Source: Murimonas intestini
Lineage (GTDB): Bacteria; Bacillota; Clostridia; Lachnospirales; Lachnospiraceae
Length of the DNA: 64,000 nucleotides
Direction of reading: 5' to 3'
NCBI RefSeq assembly: GCF_024622195.1
Contig: NZ_JANKBI010000003.1
Span: 1-64,000 of the forward strand
The notes beneath the pieces were generated by a model that saw nothing but the letters and a program-made list of their open reading frames with translations, was not told the origin of the DNA and made no database searches. Every line of letters begins with the position of its first letter. Position 1 is the stretch's first letter. A program made the position numbers and the translations under genes. Below are positions 45,012-53,583 of the stretch, in pieces.

Positions 45012-45491
45012 ATGCTGGATCAGTCATACTACGACAAGGTAGATGAAATCATTAAACATTATGGGCGAAAAGCCAGCTCGCTGATTCCAATCATGCAGGA
45101 TATCCAGGGTGAGTACCGTTATCTGCCGGGAGAGCTTCTGACCTACGTGGCAAAGGAAATCGGTATCAGGGAAGCAAAGGCCTATAGTGTGGCCACTTTT
45201 TATGAGAATTTTTCGTTTGAACCAAAGGGGAAATATGTTATCAAGGTCTGCGATGGGACAGCCTGCCATGTCAGAAAGTCAGCCCCCATACTGGAGGCCA
45301 TTTTCAAAGAACTGGGACTTAGCCCGAAGAAGCATACTACTGATGATATGATGTTTACAGTAGAAACTGTTTCCTGTCTGGGTGCCTGCGGCCTGGCGCC
45401 TACAATGACTGTCAATGATGAGGTTCATCCGGTAATGACTCCGGAGAAGGCGCTTGCTTTAATTAATGCATTGAAAGGAGAAGGCGCATGA
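45012..45491 (+). CDS. NuoE-like [2Fe-2S] subunit (HydC)
   Basis: This 159-residue thioredoxin-fold ferredoxin resembles the 24-kDa subunit of complex I. An N-terminal helical bundle (IIKHYGRKASSLIPIMQDIQGEYRYLP) precedes the cluster ligands CDGTACHVR (~83-91) and CLGACGLAP (~122-130), the C-x4-C..C-x3-C spacing. It feeds electrons between NADH and the Fe-S chain of a soluble hydrogenase. Its stop overlaps the next start by ATGA. First gene of a five-gene hydrogenase operon. Confidence 0.95.
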   Translation: MLDQSYYDKVDEIIKHYGRKASSLIPIMQDIQGEYRYLPGELLTYVAKEIGIREAKAYSVATFYENFSFEPKGKYVIKVCDGTACHVRKSAPILEAIFKELGLSPKKHTTDDMMFTVETVSCLGACGLAPTMTVNDEVHPVMTPEKALALINALKGEGA

Positions 45492-47359
45492 TAATTGATA
45501 ACAGAGAGAAATTAGAAGAAAAACGTGTCAGTGCCAGAGAAGAGATAGCGTCCTACCAGTGCCGTATTCTCATATGTGCCGGAACGGGCTGTGTGGCTAC
45601 AGGGTCACAGAAGATATATGATACGATGGTTGAGATGTGTAAGGGACTGGAAAATGTTTCCGTAGAATTCCAGAAAGAAGTACCGCACCTGGGCGTTGTG
45701 AAGACGGGATGCCAGGGAGTCTGTGAACTGGGGCCTCTGATGAGGATCGAACCGTATCATTTCCAGTACGTGAAGGTACAGCAGGAGGACTGCAGGGAGA
45801 TCTTTGAGAAGACCGTCCTGAATGGTGATCCGGTGGAGCGTCTGTTTTATTCTAAAGGAAAAGAAATTTTTGCAAGGCCGGAAGAGATTCCGTTTATAGC
45901 GAAGCAGACAAGGGTAGTTTTGGAGAACTGCGGCTCCATTGATTCGGAAAATATAGATGAATACATAGCAGCAGGAGGTTTTTCAGCTCTTGCAAAGGCA
46001 TTATTTGATATGACGCCCAATGAGGTTATCGAAGAAGTAGACCGTTCCGGTCTGCGCGGCCGCGGAGGCGGAGGATATCCCACAGGCAGGAAGTGGAAAC
46101 AGGTGGCACGCCAGGCAGAAAAGGAACGTTATGTTGTCTGCAATGGTGATGAGGGTGACCCCGGAGCATTTATGGACGGGAGCGTTATGGAGGGTGACCC
46201 CTTCAAGATGATAGAGGGTATGACAATAGCTGGGTATGCTGTGGCCTCCTCAGAAGGGTACATCTATGTGAGGGCCGAATACCCCATGTCAGTGGCCCGG
46301 CTGAGAAATGCTATCGCCCAGGCTGAGGAGCATCATCTTTTGGGAGACAATATTCTGGGAAGTGATTTTTCCTTCCATCTCCATATTAACAGAGGCGCCG
46401 GTGCGTTTGTCTGCGGTGAGGGCAGCGCCCTGACAGCATCAATAGAAGGAAACAGAGGCATGCCGCGTGTCAAACCGCCAAGGACAGTGGAAAAAGGTCT
46501 CTGGGAAAAGCCTACTGTATTAAATAACGTAGAGACATTTGCCAATGTGCCCAATATTGTGCTCAAGGGTGCGGAGTGGTTCAGGACCATAGGCACGGAG
46601 GGAAGCCCGGGTACGAAGACATTTTCCATAACAGGAGCTATAGAAAATACAGGCCTGATCGAAGTTCCCATGGGAACCTCTCTGCGCGATATTATCTATG
46701 AGATCGGCGGAGGTATCAAGGGAAACGGCGAATTCAAGGCAGTGCAGATCGGCGGGCCGTCAGGAGGATGTCTGATCACGCCCCATCTGGATATCGGACT
46801 TGATTTTGATTCAGTAAAAAAATATAACGCGATCATGGGTTCCGGCGGACTGGTAGTCATGGATGAGCATACATGCATGGTTGAAGTGGCCAGATTCTTT
46901 ATGAGCTTTACACAGAGGGAGAGCTGCGGAAAATGCGTGCCCTGCCGGGAGGGTACGAAGAGGATGCTGGAGATCCTGGAGAGGATAGTTGCAGGAGAGG
47001 GCAGGCTGGAAGACCTGGATCAGCTGGAAGAGCTGGCAGAGATGGTCAAGAGTATGGCTCTGTGCGGCCTGGGCAAGAGTGCTCCTCTTCCAGTCTTAAG
47101 CACGCTGAAGACCTTCAGGGATGAATATGTGGAGCATATTGTTGAGAAAAAATGTGCTTCCAAGACTTGCCAGGCACTGCGCCAGTACAAGATCAACCCG
47201 GAATTCTGCAAAGGCTGCAGCAAGTGTGCCAAGAACTGTCCTGTAGGGGCTATCACGGGCAAGCTGAAAGAGAAATACACCATCAATAATGAACTTTGCA
47301 TCAAGTGCGGGGCCTGCAAGGATAACTGCGCATTTAATGCGGTTTATGTGGAAGCTTAG
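45488..47359 (+). CDS. NuoF-like NADH-binding subunit (HydB)
   Basis: This 623-residue flavoprotein has an N-terminal thioredoxin-like [2Fe-2S] domain (CAGTGCVATG..CQGVCELGP). The NADH/FMN domain RGRGGGGYPTGRKW.. and ..NGDEGDPGAF follow, then SLBB, and a [4Fe-4S] site ESCGKCVPCREGTKRM. C-terminal tandem ferredoxin clusters read CKGCSKCAKNCPVGA and CIKCGACKDNC. This matches HydB of electron-bifurcating [FeFe] hydrogenases. It overlaps the HydC gene by 4 bp and lies 6 bp before the first hydrogenase gene. Confidence 0.95.
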   Translation: MIIDNREKLEEKRVSAREEIASYQCRILICAGTGCVATGSQKIYDTMVEMCKGLENVSVEFQKEVPHLGVVKTGCQGVCELGPLMRIEPYHFQYVKVQQEDCREIFEKTVLNGDPVERLFYSKGKEIFARPEEIPFIAKQTRVVLENCGSIDSENIDEYIAAGGFSALAKALFDMTPNEVIEEVDRSGLRGRGGGGYPTGRKWKQVARQAEKERYVVCNGDEGDPGAFMDGSVMEGDPFKMIEGMTIAGYAVASSEGYIYVRAEYPMSVARLRNAIAQAEEHHLLGDNILGSDFSFHLHINRGAGAFVCGEGSALTASIEGNRGMPRVKPPRTVEKGLWEKPTVLNNVETFANVPNIVLKGAEWFRTIGTEGSPGTKTFSITGAIENTGLIEVPMGTSLRDIIYEIGGGIKGNGEFKAVQIGGPSGGCLITPHLDIGLDFDSVKKYNAIMGSGGLVVMDEHTCMVEVARFFMSFTQRESCGKCVPCREGTKRMLEILERIVAGEGRLEDLDQLEELAEMVKSMALCGLGKSAPLPVLSTLKTFRDEYVEHIVEKKCASKTCQALRQYKINPEFCKGCSKCAKNCPVGAITGKLKEKYTINNELCIKCGACKDNCAFNAVYVEA

Positions 47360-47365
47360 GAGGAT

Positions 47366-49060
47366 TTGACTATGGGATATATGACAATAGACGGTAGAAA
47401 AGTAGAGTTTACCGATGAGAAAAACGTCCTTTCCGTTATCAGGAAGGCGGGAATCTCCCTGCCAACGCTGTGCTATCACTCTGAAGTATCCACATTCGGC
47501 GCCTGCAGGCTGTGTACTGTGGAAGATGACAGAGGAAGGACCTTCGCATCCTGCTCAGAAGAGCCCAGGGATGGAATGGTTATTTATACGAATTCAGGCA
47601 GGATCAAGAAATACAGAAAGCTGATCGTGGAGCTGCTGCTGGCAGCACACTGCAGGGACTGTACCACCTGTGTTAAGAGCGGGGAATGCATCCTGCAGGA
47701 GCTGGCCCACAGGATGGGAGTTGTTGATGTCAGGTTTAAAAATACAAGGGAGATACGTCCTATTGATGACAGCTCACCTTCTATCATCCGGGATCCGAAT
47801 AAATGTATCCTCTGCGGTGATTGTGTGAGGGCATGTGAGGAAATACAGGGTATAGGCGCTCTGGGCTTTGCATTCAGGGGGACTGACGCCACTGTAATGC
47901 CTGCTTTTAACAAGAAGATAGCGGAGACAGACTGCGTGAACTGCGGCCAGTGCCGTGTATACTGCCCGACCGGGGCTATTACGATCAGGACACATGTGGA
48001 CGAAGTATGGGATGCTCTTGCTGATCCTGATGTCCGGGTCGTGGCGCAGGTAGCTCCTGCTGTGCGTGTTGCTGTAGGAGAAGCGTTTGGAATGAAAAAA
48101 GGGATGAGTGTGATGGGCAAGATAGCTGCTGTCCTGCACAGGATGGGCTTTGATGAAGTCTATGACACCACTTTCAGCGCAGACCTGACAGTAATGGAAG
48201 AGTCAGAAGAACTGCTGGAGAGGCTGCGCAGGAAGGAAGACCTTCCGCTGCTCACTTCATGCTGTCCTGCATGGGTGAAATTTGTCCATGACCAGTATCC
48301 TGAATACGTACATAATATTTCCACCTGCCGTTCACCTCAGGGAATGTTCTCGGCAGTTATAAAAGAGTACTACAGAGATCCGAGGAACACAGGCGGAAAG
48401 AAGACGGTAGTCGTTTCTATCATGCCGTGTACGGCTAAGAAGATGGAGGCTGTCAGGCCAAACAGTTTTACAAAAGGAAAACAGGATACAGATATTGTAA
48501 TTACTACAACAGAGCTGATCAGGATGATTCGTAACTACGGTATCGAATTCTCTACCCTCGATCCGGAGGCTTGTGATATGCCGTTTGGCATGGGCTCAGG
48601 CGGAGGAGTCATCTTCGGCGTGACCGGCGGTGTGACAGAGGCGGTGCTCAGAAGGCTGACGCCTGTCCATGAGAAAGCTGCGCTTGATGCGATAGCAGAG
48701 TGCGGTGTCCGCGGGGATGAGGGAATCAAAGAGGTAACTGTCCCATATGAGGATATGGAGCTGAAGATATGCATAGTCAGCGGCCTGGCAAATGCCAGAA
48801 AAGTAATGGAAAAGGTGAAAAACGGCGAGGCTGATTATCACCTGATAGAGGTCATGGCATGCAGGCGCGGCTGTATCATGGGAGGCGGACAGCCCACCAG
48901 GGCAGGCGACAGGACAAAAGAGGCGAGGACAAAGGGCCTCTATAATGCAGACAACAATATGATCCTGAAAAAATCAGATGAAAATCCGCTGGTGCTTTCA
49001 TTATACGACGGGCTCTTAAAGGGAAAGACCCATGAGCTCCTCCATAATAAAGAATCCTGA
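47366..49060 (+). CDS. [FeFe]-hydrogenase catalytic subunit 1 (HydA/HndD-type)
   Basis: This 564-residue protein has an N-terminal [2Fe-2S] domain (C34, C45, C48, C61), a His/Cys cluster (HCRDCTTCVKSGEC, ~93-106) and two [4Fe-4S] sites (CILCGDCVRAC; CVNCGQCRVYCPTGA). The H-cluster domain carries L1 TSCCPAW (295-301), L2 MPCTAKKME, and L3 EVMACRRGCIMGGGQP. The Pro-Ala in L1 and RRGCIM in L3 differ from subunit 2 (PG and PGGCSG) and resemble NADP-reducing HndD enzymes. With HydC and HydB it should form an NAD(P)H- and ferredoxin-linked complex. A ribosome site AGGAGG precedes the ATG. Confidence 0.95.
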   Translation: MTMGYMTIDGRKVEFTDEKNVLSVIRKAGISLPTLCYHSEVSTFGACRLCTVEDDRGRTFASCSEEPRDGMVIYTNSGRIKKYRKLIVELLLAAHCRDCTTCVKSGECILQELAHRMGVVDVRFKNTREIRPIDDSSPSIIRDPNKCILCGDCVRACEEIQGIGALGFAFRGTDATVMPAFNKKIAETDCVNCGQCRVYCPTGAITIRTHVDEVWDALADPDVRVVAQVAPAVRVAVGEAFGMKKGMSVMGKIAAVLHRMGFDEVYDTTFSADLTVMEESEELLERLRRKEDLPLLTSCCPAWVKFVHDQYPEYVHNISTCRSPQGMFSAVIKEYYRDPRNTGGKKTVVVSIMPCTAKKMEAVRPNSFTKGKQDTDIVITTTELIRMIRNYGIEFSTLDPEACDMPFGMGSGGGVIFGVTGGVTEAVLRRLTPVHEKAALDAIAECGVRGDEGIKEVTVPYEDMELKICIVSGLANARKVMEKVKNGEADYHLIEVMACRRGCIMGGGQPTRAGDRTKEARTKGLYNADNNMILKKSDENPLVLSLYDGLLKGKTHELLHNKES

Positions 49061-49118
49061 GACAGCAGAAGTGATGGATAAATAAAACAGAGGACAGTGA
49101 CAGAAAGGAGGAACGTAG

Positions 49119-50951
49119 ATGAGCCGGCTTAGCATTATTACAAGAGACAAAGCGCAGACTACGGTAGAAGAATTATATAAAGACCTTGAGAGAAGAATTG
49201 TGGCCAGCCCCCCGGGGCTGTGTCCTGTGGACCTGGCAGTTTCCTTTTTAAAGGTATGCCATGCACAGACATGCGGAAAATGCGTGCCCTGCCGTGTAGG
49301 CCTGGGGCAGCTCCAGAACCTCATGGAGGACGTTCTGGACGGCAGAGGAAGCATGGAGACTATTGACTTAATTGAAAAGACAGCGAGGAGCATTTACTAT
49401 TCGGCAGACTGCGCTATCGGCTATGAAGCGGCTAATATGGTCCTGAAGGCATTAAAAGGCTTCAGGGATGACTTTGAAGAACATGTGCTCAGAGGAAGGT
49501 GTACATGTGAGCTGAACCAGCCTGTTCCGTGTGTGGCACTCTGCCCTGCAGGTGTGGATATACCGGGATATGTGGCTCTTGTAGCTGAAGGACGCTATGC
49601 GGATGCTGTTTCTCTGATCAGAAAAGACAACCCCATGCCTTCTGTGTGTGCTCTAATATGTGAACATCCATGTGAGGCCCGCTGCCGCAGGAACATGATA
49701 GACGCATCTGTTAATATAAGAGGATTAAAAAGATTTGCTGTTGACAATGCAGGTGATGTACCGGTGCCGGAGCCGGCACCATCTACAGGAAAGAGAGTGG
49801 CAGTCATAGGCGGAGGACCGGGAGGCATAAGCGCAGCCTATTATCTGGCGCTCATGGGCCATGATGTGACTATCTATGAGCAGAGAAAGCAGCTGGGCGG
49901 TATGCTCCGGTACGGTATCCCCAATTACAGGCTTCCCCGGGAAGTGCTTGACAGGGAGATAGAAGCGCTTCTTTCGGTGGGAGTGAAAGTAAAGACAGAA
50001 GTGACTGTAGGGGAGGAGCCAAGCATTGTAGATCTGCGCAACCTCTATCATGCAGTATATATTGCCATAGGGGCCCATACTGACAAGAAGATCGGCATTG
50101 AAGGTGAAGACGCAGAGGGCGTAATATCTGCTGTTGAGATGCTGCGCAAAATTGGCGACGGTGATATGCCCGATTTTACGGGCAGGAATATATCAGTCAT
50201 CGGCGGCGGCAATGTAGCTATGGACGTGGCGCGTTCCGCTGTTAGACTGGGGGCTGAGAGTGTAAGGATCGTTTACAGGAGAAGAATAGAAGACATGACG
50301 GCTATGCCTGAAGAAGTTCAGGGGGCTATTGCAGAGGGCTGCGAAGTACTGGAATTGATGGCGCCGACCAGGATCGAGAAGGATGAGGACGGCAAGGTAG
50401 CAGCGCTTTGGGCGCAGCCGCAGATTATCGGGCCTGTCCAGAGGGGCAGGGCAACGCCTGTAAAGGCTGATGAGTCTGAAAAATGCCTGAAATGTGATAC
50501 CGTTCTGGTGGCTGTGGGTCAGGGTATTGAGTCGAAGCCTTTTGAAGAATATGGGATCCCTGTGAAGCGGGGCGTGATCGAAGCACTGAACTGGAGCGGT
50601 ATTAAGGATATACCGGGTGTATTTGCGGGAGGCGACTGTGTTACAGGACCGGCTACTGTTATCAGGGCAATCGCTGCCGGTAAAGTGGCAGCAGCTAATA
50701 TTGATGAGTATCTTGGATACCATCACACTATAAAAGCAGATATTGCCATCCCCAAGATCAGTCTTGACGACAGGATGGCGTGCGGCCGTGTGAACATGAA
50801 AGAAAGAGATGCCTGCGACAGGAAAAATGATTTTGAACCAATTGAGTGCGGCATGACAAAACAGGAAGCATGTCAGGAATCCAGAAGATGCCTGCGCTGC
50901 GACCACTTCGGTTTTGGTATCTTTAAAGGCGGGAGGAACGAAAAATGGTAA
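49119..50951 (+). CDS. NuoF-fragment/GltD-like NAD(P)H flavoprotein fusion
   Basis: This 610-residue protein has an unusual order. Residues ~1-125 are the [4Fe-4S]-binding end of NuoF-type subunits (CGKCVPCRVGLGQ, ligands C52/C55/C58 and C98). Residues ~130-610 are a glutamate-synthase small-subunit-like oxidoreductase: N-terminal Fe-S cysteines (CVALCPAGVDIPG; CEHPCEARCRR), FAD motif VAVIGGGPGGISAAYYL (~228-244), and second dinucleotide motif ISVIGGGNVAMDVARSA. The C-terminal QESRRCLRCDHFG adds cysteines. Similar modules connect NAD(P)H to Fe-S partners in bifurcating transhydrogenases. It lies between the two hydrogenase genes and overlaps the second by 7 bp. Confidence 0.88.
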   Translation: MSRLSIITRDKAQTTVEELYKDLERRIVASPPGLCPVDLAVSFLKVCHAQTCGKCVPCRVGLGQLQNLMEDVLDGRGSMETIDLIEKTARSIYYSADCAIGYEAANMVLKALKGFRDDFEEHVLRGRCTCELNQPVPCVALCPAGVDIPGYVALVAEGRYADAVSLIRKDNPMPSVCALICEHPCEARCRRNMIDASVNIRGLKRFAVDNAGDVPVPEPAPSTGKRVAVIGGGPGGISAAYYLALMGHDVTIYEQRKQLGGMLRYGIPNYRLPREVLDREIEALLSVGVKVKTEVTVGEEPSIVDLRNLYHAVYIAIGAHTDKKIGIEGEDAEGVISAVEMLRKIGDGDMPDFTGRNISVIGGGNVAMDVARSAVRLGAESVRIVYRRRIEDMTAMPEEVQGAIAEGCEVLELMAPTRIEKDEDGKVAALWAQPQIIGPVQRGRATPVKADESEKCLKCDTVLVAVGQGIESKPFEEYGIPVKRGVIEALNWSGIKDIPGVFAGGDCVTGPATVIRAIAAGKVAAANIDEYLGYHHTIKADIAIPKISLDDRMACGRVNMKERDACDRKNDFEPIECGMTKQEACQESRRCLRCDHFGFGIFKGGRNEKW

Positions 50952-52681
50952 AATTGACAATAGACAACAGAACAGTAGAGGTACCAGAAGGGACTACCAT
51001 CCTGGAAGCGGCAAAGACTGCGGGAATTCCTGTTCCCACTCTTTGCTATCTGAAAGATATCAATGAGATCGGCGCATGCAGAGTCTGTGTAGTAGAGATA
51101 GAGGGAATTACAAGACTTGTCACAGCCTGCAATAACTGTGTTGGGGAGGGCATGGTCATCCATACAAACAGCCCCAAGGTCAGAGAGACAAGAAAGACGA
51201 ATGTGGAACTGATCCTGTCCCAGCATGACTGCAGCTGTCCGTCATGTGCAAGGAGCGGGAACTGTAACCTGCAGAAAATAGCAAATGACCTGGGAATCCT
51301 GGAGATTCCATATGACAAGAAGGTCAGCTTTACAAAATGGGAAAAGCAATTTCCGCTTATCCGGAATTATGAGAAATGCATTAAATGTATGAGGTGCATC
51401 CAGGTATGTGATACAGTCCAGAGCCTCAATATCTGGGATATTGCGAACACAGGTTCCAGGACAACGGTGGACGTCTCCAAAAACAGGAAGATCACCGAGG
51501 CTGACTGTGCCCTTTGCGGCCAGTGTATTACCCACTGTCCTGTGGGAGCACTCAGGGAACGTGATGACACGGAAAAAGTATTTTCAGCATTGGCAGACCC
51601 GGATAAGATCACAGTAGTACAGATCGCGCCTGCAGTGCGCGCTGCCTGGGGAGAGCCATTTGGGCTTGAAAGGGAATTCGCTACTGTGAAGAGGCTTGTT
51701 TCTGCTATGAGAAGGATGGGATTCAATTATATCTTCGATACAAACTTTTCGGCAGACTTGACTATTATGGAGGAGGGAAGTGAATTCCTCAAAAGGCTGG
51801 GGAACAAGGATAAGGAAACTTTCCCCATGTTCACCTCCTGCTGTCCGGGCTGGGTGCGTTTCCTGAAGTCCCAGTACCCTGATATGGTGCCGCAGCTGTC
51901 AACAGCCAAATCCCCCCAGCAGATGTTCGGGGCAATGGCTAAGAGCTACTACGCTGATCTTCTGGGCGTTGATCCGGAAAATATATTCAGTGTGTCAGTT
52001 ATGCCGTGCCTGGCGAAAAAGCATGAATGTGATCTGCCGAATATGAATGACGCAGGCGCCGGCCAGGATGTAGACGTGGTATTGACTACAAGAGAAATAG
52101 ACAGGATGATAAGAGCTGAACATATTGTGCCCCAGGAGCTGGAGGAGGAAGAATTTGATACTCCTCTCGGTGTAGGCTCAGGCGCGGGAGTTATCTTCGG
52201 CGCAACTGGCGGTGTTATGGAGGCTGCACTTAGAAGCGCCTATTATCTGGTAACAAAAACTAATCCGGATCCTGATGCCTTCAAGGATGTCCGGGGTATG
52301 GACGGCTGGAAGGAGGCTTCCTTCGATCTGGCCGGTACGCCTCTGAAGGTGGCTGTTGTCAGCGGCCTGGGAAATACAAGGAGGCTCATAAAAGCCCTGA
52401 GAAAAGGGAAAGTTTCCTATGATTTTGTGGAAGTCATGGCATGTCCCGGAGGATGCTCTGGCGGAGGCGGACAGCCGATCAATGACGGCCAGGAGCTTGC
52501 AGGTGACAGGGCTGACGTACTTTATGGACTGGATAAGATAAATGAGATCAGATTCTCACATGAGAACCCCTCTGTGCAGAAGTGCTATGAGTGCTATCTG
52601 CAGCGTCCTTTGTCCCACCGGTCACATGAGCTGCTGCATACAGACCACAATGCCTGGCAGATGCCGGGGGAAGAACAGTAA
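50945..52681 (+). CDS. [FeFe]-hydrogenase catalytic subunit 2
   Basis: This 578-residue monomeric-type [FeFe] hydrogenase has the same N-terminal relay as subunit 1: [2Fe-2S] C34/C45/C48/C62 and HDCSCPSCARSGNC. The two [4Fe-4S] sites are CIKCMRCIQVC and CALCGQCITHCPVGA. H-cluster motifs are canonical: TSCCPGW (297-303), MPCLAKKHE and EVMACPGGCSGGGGQP. The C-terminal SHRSHELLHT ends the family fold. It overlaps the GltD-like gene by 7 bp and is the last gene before a strong terminator. A second complete catalytic subunit in the same operon is notable. Confidence 0.95.
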   Translation: MVKLTIDNRTVEVPEGTTILEAAKTAGIPVPTLCYLKDINEIGACRVCVVEIEGITRLVTACNNCVGEGMVIHTNSPKVRETRKTNVELILSQHDCSCPSCARSGNCNLQKIANDLGILEIPYDKKVSFTKWEKQFPLIRNYEKCIKCMRCIQVCDTVQSLNIWDIANTGSRTTVDVSKNRKITEADCALCGQCITHCPVGALRERDDTEKVFSALADPDKITVVQIAPAVRAAWGEPFGLEREFATVKRLVSAMRRMGFNYIFDTNFSADLTIMEEGSEFLKRLGNKDKETFPMFTSCCPGWVRFLKSQYPDMVPQLSTAKSPQQMFGAMAKSYYADLLGVDPENIFSVSVMPCLAKKHECDLPNMNDAGAGQDVDVVLTTREIDRMIRAEHIVPQELEEEEFDTPLGVGSGAGVIFGATGGVMEAALRSAYYLVTKTNPDPDAFKDVRGMDGWKEASFDLAGTPLKVAVVSGLGNTRRLIKALRKGKVSYDFVEVMACPGGCSGGGGQPINDGQELAGDRADVLYGLDKINEIRFSHENPSVQKCYECYLQRPLSHRSHELLHTDHNAWQMPGEEQ

Positions 52682-52688
52682 GATGATC

Positions 52689-52715
52689 GTACCTGTGAAG
52701 GTGCTGAACAGCTAC
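52689..52715 (+). repeat. Short hairpin with conserved loop, copy 2
   Basis: GTACCTGT and ACAGCTAC form an imperfect 8-bp stem around GAAGGTGCTGA. It is the partner of 34719-34745 (same loop bar one base). It directly follows the hydrogenase operon and precedes its terminator. Confidence 0.55.
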
Positions 52716-52723
52716 AGATAATT

Positions 52724-52774
52724 AAATGCCGTTTTTATGTGCTGCAGGCTGGCACAGAGAAACGGCATTTTTTG
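52724..52774 (+). terminator. Strong terminator after the hydrogenase operon
   Basis: AAATGCCGTTT (52724-52734) pairs with AAACGGCATTT (52760-52770), followed by more T. Confidence 0.9.
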
Positions 52775-52877
52775 TATTTCCGGCGGAAAATAACCAGCTG
52801 GAAGGAAACCTTGTACGCCTGGCCGTCAGGTGTTATAATAGATGCGGAGCTTATAGAAAGGGTGAACAAAGAGAGCT

Positions 52878-53549
52878 ATGTATAAAATATTGCTGGTAGA
52901 AGATGATGAGATAATCGCCTCCTCGGTGTGTGAATACCTGAAGACCTGGGGCTATGAGACGGAATATGTGAGAGATTTTGAGCATGTGATGGAGCTTTTC
53001 CTTCAGTTTTCTCCGCAGCTGGTGCTTATGGATATTGCGCTTCCGTTTTTTAACGGGTATCATTGGTGCCAGGAAATCCGAAAGATATCAAAGGTCCCTA
53101 TCATATTTCTGTCATCTATGAACGACAATATGAACATTGTGATGGCGGTCAATATGGGAGGAGATGACTTTGTGGCAAAGCCCTTTGATATGGCTGTACT
53201 GACTGCGAAGGTGCAGGCAATGCTGCGGAGGAGCTATTCATTTCAGGGGGAGACAAGTGTATGTGAGCACAGGGGAGTCATACTAAACCTGAATGATACG
53301 ACCCTTCATTATGGGGATAAGAAGCTGGATCTGACCAAGAATGACTTTAAGATACTTCAAATATTATTTCAGAATGCCCAGAAGGTAGTATCCAGGGATT
53401 CAATCATGGAAAGACTCTGGGAGAGTGAAAGCTTTATTGATGATAATACGCTGACTGTGAATATGACAAGGCTGCGCAGAAAACTGGAAGAGATAGGCCT
53501 GAAGGATTTTATAGTAACAAAAAAAGGACTTGGCTATATGCTTGTCTGA
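52878..53549 (+). CDS. BceR-like response regulator
   Basis: This is a 223-residue OmpR/PhoB-family regulator. The receiver has D52 in LVLMDIALPFFNGYHWC and the late Lys in DDFVAKPFD. The winged-helix DNA-binding half ends SFIDDNTLTVNMTRLRRKLEEIGLKDFIVTKKGLGYMLV. These features place it in the BceR/VraR-type bacitracin-sensing group that works with intramembrane kinases and BceAB transporters. Start: AAAGAGAGCT..ATG. The kinase gene follows after 34 bp. Confidence 0.92.
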   Translation: MYKILLVEDDEIIASSVCEYLKTWGYETEYVRDFEHVMELFLQFSPQLVLMDIALPFFNGYHWCQEIRKISKVPIIFLSSMNDNMNIVMAVNMGGDDFVAKPFDMAVLTAKVQAMLRRSYSFQGETSVCEHRGVILNLNDTTLHYGDKKLDLTKNDFKILQILFQNAQKVVSRDSIMERLWESESFIDDNTLTVNMTRLRRKLEEIGLKDFIVTKKGLGYMLV

Positions 53550-53583
53550 AAGATGCAGGACGAATGTCCTGACGGAGGATATT

